This document shows positions 58,519-64,000 of a DNA stretch of 64,000 nt, piece after piece. The stretch's first letter is position 1; every line of letters starts with the position of its first letter. The notes below the pieces were generated by a model. That model worked only from the letters and a program-made list of their open reading frames with translations, did no database searches and was not told the origin of the DNA. Position numbers and translations under genes: made by a program. The stretch lies in assembly GCF_025698545.1 (NCBI RefSeq), contig NC_068569.1, positions 5,766,001 through 5,830,000 of the forward strand. Direction: 5' to 3'. This DNA comes from Gossypium raimondii. Taxonomy: Eukaryota; Streptophyta; Magnoliopsida; Malvales; Malvaceae.

Positions 58519-61500
58519 ATGATACCAGTCGACGAAGCTCTTCAGATTGTGCTCAGCGTTGCCCAGAAACTGCCACCTGTCACCGTCCCACTTCACCAAG
58601 CTCTTGGAAAAGTTTTGGCTCAAGATATCGTTGCTCCTGACCCCTTGCCTCCTTATCCAGCCTCAATCAAGGTTCGCTCCAAATCCCAGTTTTCTTTTTC
58701 TAAAAAATGAACCAGTTTTGAGATGTTGAGATGGGTACTTTTATCATGCTATAATTGGCTCTTTTTTTTTCCAATTATATAGATTGAATAGGCCCTTGGG
58801 TATTGGTTAGTTTTTGGTTTTTAACTTTGAAGTTCGAAAGGTCGCCTTTTTCAATCTCATTCTAACATGCGATTGGGATCTTTGATTTTTTTTTTATGTA
58901 GAAGTTGATCATATTCAATTTCTTTGTTTCATATATAAATGGCTTTTCAATTTGTTTTTTCATTTTGCTTCAGCATGAAAATTCCCTTTTCAGGGCATTA
59001 GGAATAGTGGATGAGGCTATATTTCTATTGTAAACTATCTTCCCCTGTGTTCAAGATTGATATATATCTCATAGTTGGGTAGATTTGTGGTGTGTATTAC
59101 TATTATCTGAATATACTGAGACTTCTTGCAGGATGGTTATGCTGTGATTGCTTCGGATGGTCCTGGTGAGTATCCTGTAATAGTTGAATCAAGAGCTGGA
59201 AATGATGGGCTCGGTGTCACAGTGACTCCTGGAACTGTTGCATATGTCACAACTGGAGGTTAGTCTGTTCTTTCTGTTATCATGTGGACAGTAACAGGTC
59301 CTGTTATCTTCTGCATTTTTGCTGACTTTTTCCATCTTTGAATAACTTAGCTGTATAATTGCTTTGCTTTGGACGTGTGTTTATCCAAAGTGGTGGAATT
59401 TGTGAATGTTCTGGAAGTATCTTTCTTTGAAATTGAAACCAATTACTGGTCTGCTAAAGGGTGCCAAAGTAGGCTAATGAAAAGAAGCTTGCCCGTGGGT
59501 TGCTTGTTGATAACTTATTTTTGTCCATTCATCTTTAATTATTATTCGTAAAAATAGATAATCTTTCTAAACATAACATTGCTTCTTGAGTGGCCAATTG
59601 AGTGTTGTTGCCTTTTGCTAAATGATCAAGATCTTTAAAACATGATCTCAAGTGTGATCATACTTTTCCAAAAATGAGATTGATAATAATTTAAGTTTAA
59701 ATAGGGCTTCTTCTTCTAATTTTAGGGCATAATATGGTGACATTTGAGCTTCTAATATGTTTAAATCTTAATCTTTAAGACTTAACTAGTTTCACCATAT
59801 TGTTTTGCACTTAACTTTTTCTCAAGATTTTGTCCATTTTGCACCTTTTTTTTTCCCGTCAGGACCAATACCCGATGGTGCTGATGCAGTTGTCCAAGTT
59901 GAGGACACTGAACAGGTTAAAGCTCCTTCTGAAACAAAGCATGTAAAGATATTGGTGCAAACTAGTAAAGGTGTTGATATTCGTCAAGTGGTATGGCATC
60001 ATTAACTCCTCTCACTTCACCTACTTCCGTCTTCTATTCACTGTCTCATCCTTCCTTTTCCTTTTTCTGCTACAAACCATCCTTGTCTCTATGATAATTT
60101 TTTTCTGCCTTGCTACTTCCTCAAAGCCTTTGTTAGTTGTCATAACAACTGAGTCAATGATTCAGAAGATTGAAGTAATATGTTCACGGTAAATAATTAG
60201 TTATTTACGCCCTTCTGGAAGCATTAATAGGTACATTGGAAATTTGGTTCTATTGCCAAACAGCTAAAGGTCTCAATTGGAAAAGTGTACGTTACTCGAG
60301 CACTCTGAATGTGTGCATACAGGTCTATGGCTTGTTGGAGAATAGGAATGAAGTTAAACTTCCATGGCTTCTCACCTTCTGTATAAGTTGACCTGACTTT
60401 GTTTATCTATGGTGAAAAAGAAAAATAGAGAAGAAGCAGGACACAATGAACTTACTGTGTTGTCCAATTGTGTGTAGCTTCTAATATTTTTCTTTTCGAA
60501 TGAGTGTACTTTATATGAAACAATTTCACATTTCCATGCTTTCTGTCATGTCAAAAGCTCAAACAAGCATCTGTTTGCAGGGATGTGACATTCAGAAAGA
60601 TGCAGTAGTTCTAAAATCTGGAGAAAGATTAGGTGCTTCAGAAGTGGGACTACTTGCTACAGTTGGTGTTACTATGGTGAAGGTACTACTTTGCCTACTG
60701 TTTTCATTTTAATGACTTTGCATAATCTGATGATATGGCTGATTTTCAGGTGCAGCCTACACCAACAATTGCTGTACTTTCTACTGGAGATGAACTTGTA
60801 GAGCCCACAATAGGATCCCTAAGTCGTGGCAAGGTATCGTTGGAGTATCTGAGTTAAATGTTCCAAAATGTAGATTGTTCAGCTTCCTAAAACAAAATTT
60901 GTGTAAGGTTAAATTCTCTAATTAGGCCTGAAGGTTCTTCCTGAAGCACCTCCCTTCCGAAAGGGGAAAGAAAAAAGAAAATTGAATCTGAAAGAAGGCT
61001 GGTATGGTTGACTTATTATATACAATTTATTCTTGGTGCAAAGGGTTGGAAAGTTTGAGGATCATGAAATATTGCAACCATGGTGATAGTGAGATCACAG
61101 GTAATTGCACATGGGATGCTAGCAAGGGAAGTTAGAAATAAGTTTTTGAAGCCTGATATGCTAGTTGTCACACCTAATCTGCAGCTATGTTATCGCTGGT
61201 CTTTCAATAAAAATGACATATATTTACAGAATCTAGGAGAATAATGAGCATTCTCTTTCTTTGTTGCTCTCTAATTTCTTCCTGTTCCACCTTTTCTTTT
61301 TGGATTTCCTCCAGCTCATATTTTGATGGATGAGCTCCTTTGTTTTGTGAATTTCCATCAAGACATCATTTAGGCTGGTTGATGGATTATGCAGATTAGG
61401 GATTCCAACCGTGCAATGTTATTGGCAGCTGCAGCACAGGAACAATGCACAGTGCATGACCTTGGTCTTGTTGGAGATGACAAAGAAGAACTTGAGAGGG

Positions 61501-64000
61501 TCTTGGATGGTGCTTTTTCTTCAGGGATTAATATTCTTCTGACTTCTGGGGGCGTTTCCATGGGAGATAAGGATTTTGTGAAGCCACTGCTTGAAAAGAA
61601 GGGGAAAGTGCACTTCAACAAGGTCGTTTTCCGTGTATATTTCTTCATGAGAAAATTACTTTTGTATAATCAGGCAAAAACTGTTCTATTCTTTGTTCCT
61701 AATTGCCTTGGAGCTTTAGATTTTTATATGGTATCCGGAACATCATTGATTAGACATCTATTGTAACTTTGTTTGGATTGATTTCCTTGACAGGTTTGCA
61801 TGAAACCAGGGAAACCATTGACATTTGCAGAGATATGTTTAAACCGGGCGGAGAATGCATCAGTGAACAAAGTTCTTGCATTTGGTTTACCAGGGAATCC
61901 AGTTAGCTGTCTAGTTTGTTTCCAACTCTTTGTGGTCCCAACCGTACGTCTCCTAGCTGGATGGGAAAATCCACATCTTTTGAGGTTGCTGAAACTTCCC
62001 ATAAATTGTTCTATTTCTGTTCCTGTTAGTCTATTTCTGACACTGTCCTGTTTTCCTTCTGTTTGTTATATAGAGTGCAAGCTCGACTTCAACAACCATT
62101 AAAGACAGATCCAGTTCGGCCAGAATTTTATCGTGCTACTATCAGATGGGAGGCTAATGATGGATCGGGGAGTGCCGGGTAAATTTAGAGCTATAGTTTC
62201 CTTGATCATAGGTCTCCTCACTTTTTCGATTTCTTGTTCAGTTAGATCCTTCTTGGACCTAATTTATCTGTAAGTGTCATGGTTTTTGCTATTCTATTCT
62301 ACCTTGTAATGCTATTATAATTGTGTTAAGAGGCAATTTGTTTCTTTCGGATTTTAGATTTGTCGCTGAGAGCACTGGCCACCAAATGAGTAGTCGGCTT
62401 CTGAGTATGAAGTCAGCTAATGCTTTACTCGAGTTGCCAGCTTCAGGGAGAGTTATTCCTGCTGGAAGTTCTGTCTCAGCCATTGTTATTTCTGATTTAA
62501 GTGGTACCCCATTGAGCAAGGCTGCATCGTCATATGATTCAAGTTCAAGTAGTACGCCACATAAAAGTGTGTCAAATGAAATAATGGGAGATGGATCTCA
62601 GGATGTGCAGTTCAAAGTAGCTGTTCTTACAGTGAGTGATACTGTTGCATCAGGTGCTGGGCCTGATCGAAGGTATGTGGTTGCTTATTGCTTCTTCAAA
62701 TATTGAATCATTTCCTAGGTTAAGGTTCTGGTTTTTCTATGAATTGTAATATCTCAAGAGAGTCTTATTATTTTCCAATTAAAAACCAGATTCCAAAGGC
62801 TAGAACCATTGACATAGAAAGCTTGAGCTACAATAATTTTCACTTACTTTTCTTTGGGATATTTGATTATGGATCTAGTTGGAATTTGTTGTTCACTTAA
62901 ATCCCATCTATTTCAAATCTAAATGTGCAAGGGCTATGACTGCTTGCATTTCAGATTTGCGAATATGATTCCATATTATATATTATGAGGGTCATGTGAC
63001 TTATGTCACTCCTAACTACGATTCATCCATTGATTTCTTCAACACCTAATCATTCTAACCCTGCAACCCAAATACTGAAAAGTGAGTTTACAAAGGTTTA
63101 TTGTTCAACCAAAAGCATCCCGATACACCACTTTGTTCCAGTTTGTCAAAATGGTCACTTTATGGATGCTAAAGTGATAAAGCAGAGTTGATGTTCCACT
63201 TTATTCTAGTTAGATATGAAATGGGTGAAAGCTCTGCTACAATATTGAGCCAAAATGTTTGTCTGGTGTCAGATCATTTATGTCACTGGCTAAGTTTATC
63301 TTTTCTTACAATGGCCTTTAAAAAGGACTGCATTCATTGAGCTCCCAGTTTCCATGCATCTAGATACACCTTTAAATAATTGTTTCATAAAGGTCACATA
63401 TTCGATGCTAAAGCAAACAAGCAAAGTTGATATTGTCCCATGACGAAGTGAGACATGGGAATACTGAATACTTTGCTACAACATATGGAAACAGCAATAG
63501 TACATTTTGCATGAAGACTTTTTGTTCCAGCTCTTAGTATTTTAGGTACCGTCTGTTTTTCTTTTTTATTTCTTTTTATCATTTCTTGGGTGCATTCACA
63601 AATTTGACTTTATGGTAACCATCTAAATGTTGGCACTTTTCACGCTTCCCATTAATGTTTTATCTATTAATCTCAGACCCGAAACCACCTTCAAGATGCA
63701 CCAATGGCAAGTTGTTTACATTTGGCAACATGACCTATGTATAATTAATTGATACTCAACAATTATGCGAGTTACTTAGTTGAAGTGAATAGGTAGTAGC
63801 TCCCACTGTTGACTTCCATCTTTTTATGCTCTATCATAAAGCCAGATTTCTAAACCATGCATATGTTTTCTGAAATGTTCTAGAAGGCTTTTCTTCCTTA
63901 ACCCATAACCTTTATTGTGATGGTAATCTTGCATAATTATGTCATGATTCTATCACTACAATCATGTCAGATTACTATCACAACAACCTTCATATTTGCT
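58519..64000 (+). CDS. CNX1: Molybdenum cofactor biosynthesis protein CNX1 (gephyrin-type), 5' part; runs off the right edge
   Basis: Nine coding exons are visible: 58519-58671, 59132-59258, 59863-59990, 60581-60682, 60750-60833, 61395-61622, 61794-61984, 62074-62178 and 62358-62672. All join in frame (477 residues so far). Exons 1-9 encode the MoeA-like E domain: start MIPVDEALQIVLSVAQKLPP, PDGADAVVQVEDT, IAVLSTGDELVEP, then LTSGGVSMGDKDF and FGLPGNPVSCLVCF. Exon 9 ends with the first strand of the MogA-like G domain (FKVAVLTVSDTVASGAGPDR, splitting an Arg codon). The rest of the G domain must lie beyond 64,000. CNX1 makes MPT-AMP (G domain) and inserts molybdate (E domain) in the cytosol, completing the cofactor for nitrate reductase and other Mo enzymes. 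The open frame is clean, so it looks functional. Confidence 0.92.
62673..64000. other. CNX1 intron 9 (to the window edge)
   Basis: Over 1.3 kb after the donor AG|GTATGT without a further CNX1 exon. No clear repeat was recognised. All other CNX1 introns in view are 67-604 bp, so this one is the longest. Confidence 0.6.

Overview
This window is nuclear DNA from a dicot plant. It is AT-rich, has genes with short exons and GT-AG introns, and carries plant transposons between the genes. The protein families and the LTR types (Ty3/gypsy LTRs full of CACACGGGCGTGTG-like motifs, and Mutator elements carrying a plant mobile domain gene) look like Malvaceae, most likely Gossypium (cotton). That assignment rests on recalled family features, not on a search.

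Left part (1-26.6 kb): a gypsy LTR end, then an ICR/RIP-type ROP-effector scaffold gene (4179-6614, +), a DOF5.3/TMO6-like Dof transcription factor (9908-11252, -, with a 9-codon first exon) and, after about 13 kb of transposon debris, a DEN1-type NEDD8/SUMO-like protease (24834-25520, -). As I recall, these three are neighbours in the same order in Arabidopsis (AT5G60210, AT5G60200, AT5G60190). The debris holds a decayed MuDR-type element, gypsy LTRs with unusual covarying hairpin repeats, and a copia gag remnant with LTR and primer-binding site.

Middle (27.6-33.2 kb): a dense gene island with an F-box/WD40 gene of the FBX2 (At5g21040) type, a plastid FHA-domain protein in five exons and an XTH9-like xyloglucan endotransglucosylase in four exons. 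From 36.2 to 40.0 kb lies a complete-looking 3.8 kb Mutator-type element with 9-bp target duplications, carrying a degraded PMD (MAIN-like) gene and a nested hAT-type MITE.

Right part (40.7-64 kb): a cluster of three miR169 precursors on the + strand (near 40.8, 46.0 and 49.9 kb), each with TATAAATA 87-88 nt upstream of the mature miRNA. Copies two and three come from a local duplication. Between them sit two tandem copies of an unrecognised small gene family. Then come an 805-bp fold-back Mutator MITE, a tRNA-Asn(GTT), a damaged NDUFA12 (complex I B17.2) gene and the first nine exons of CNX1 (molybdenum insertase), which runs off the right edge. Three separate LINE ribonuclease H fragments are scattered through the window.
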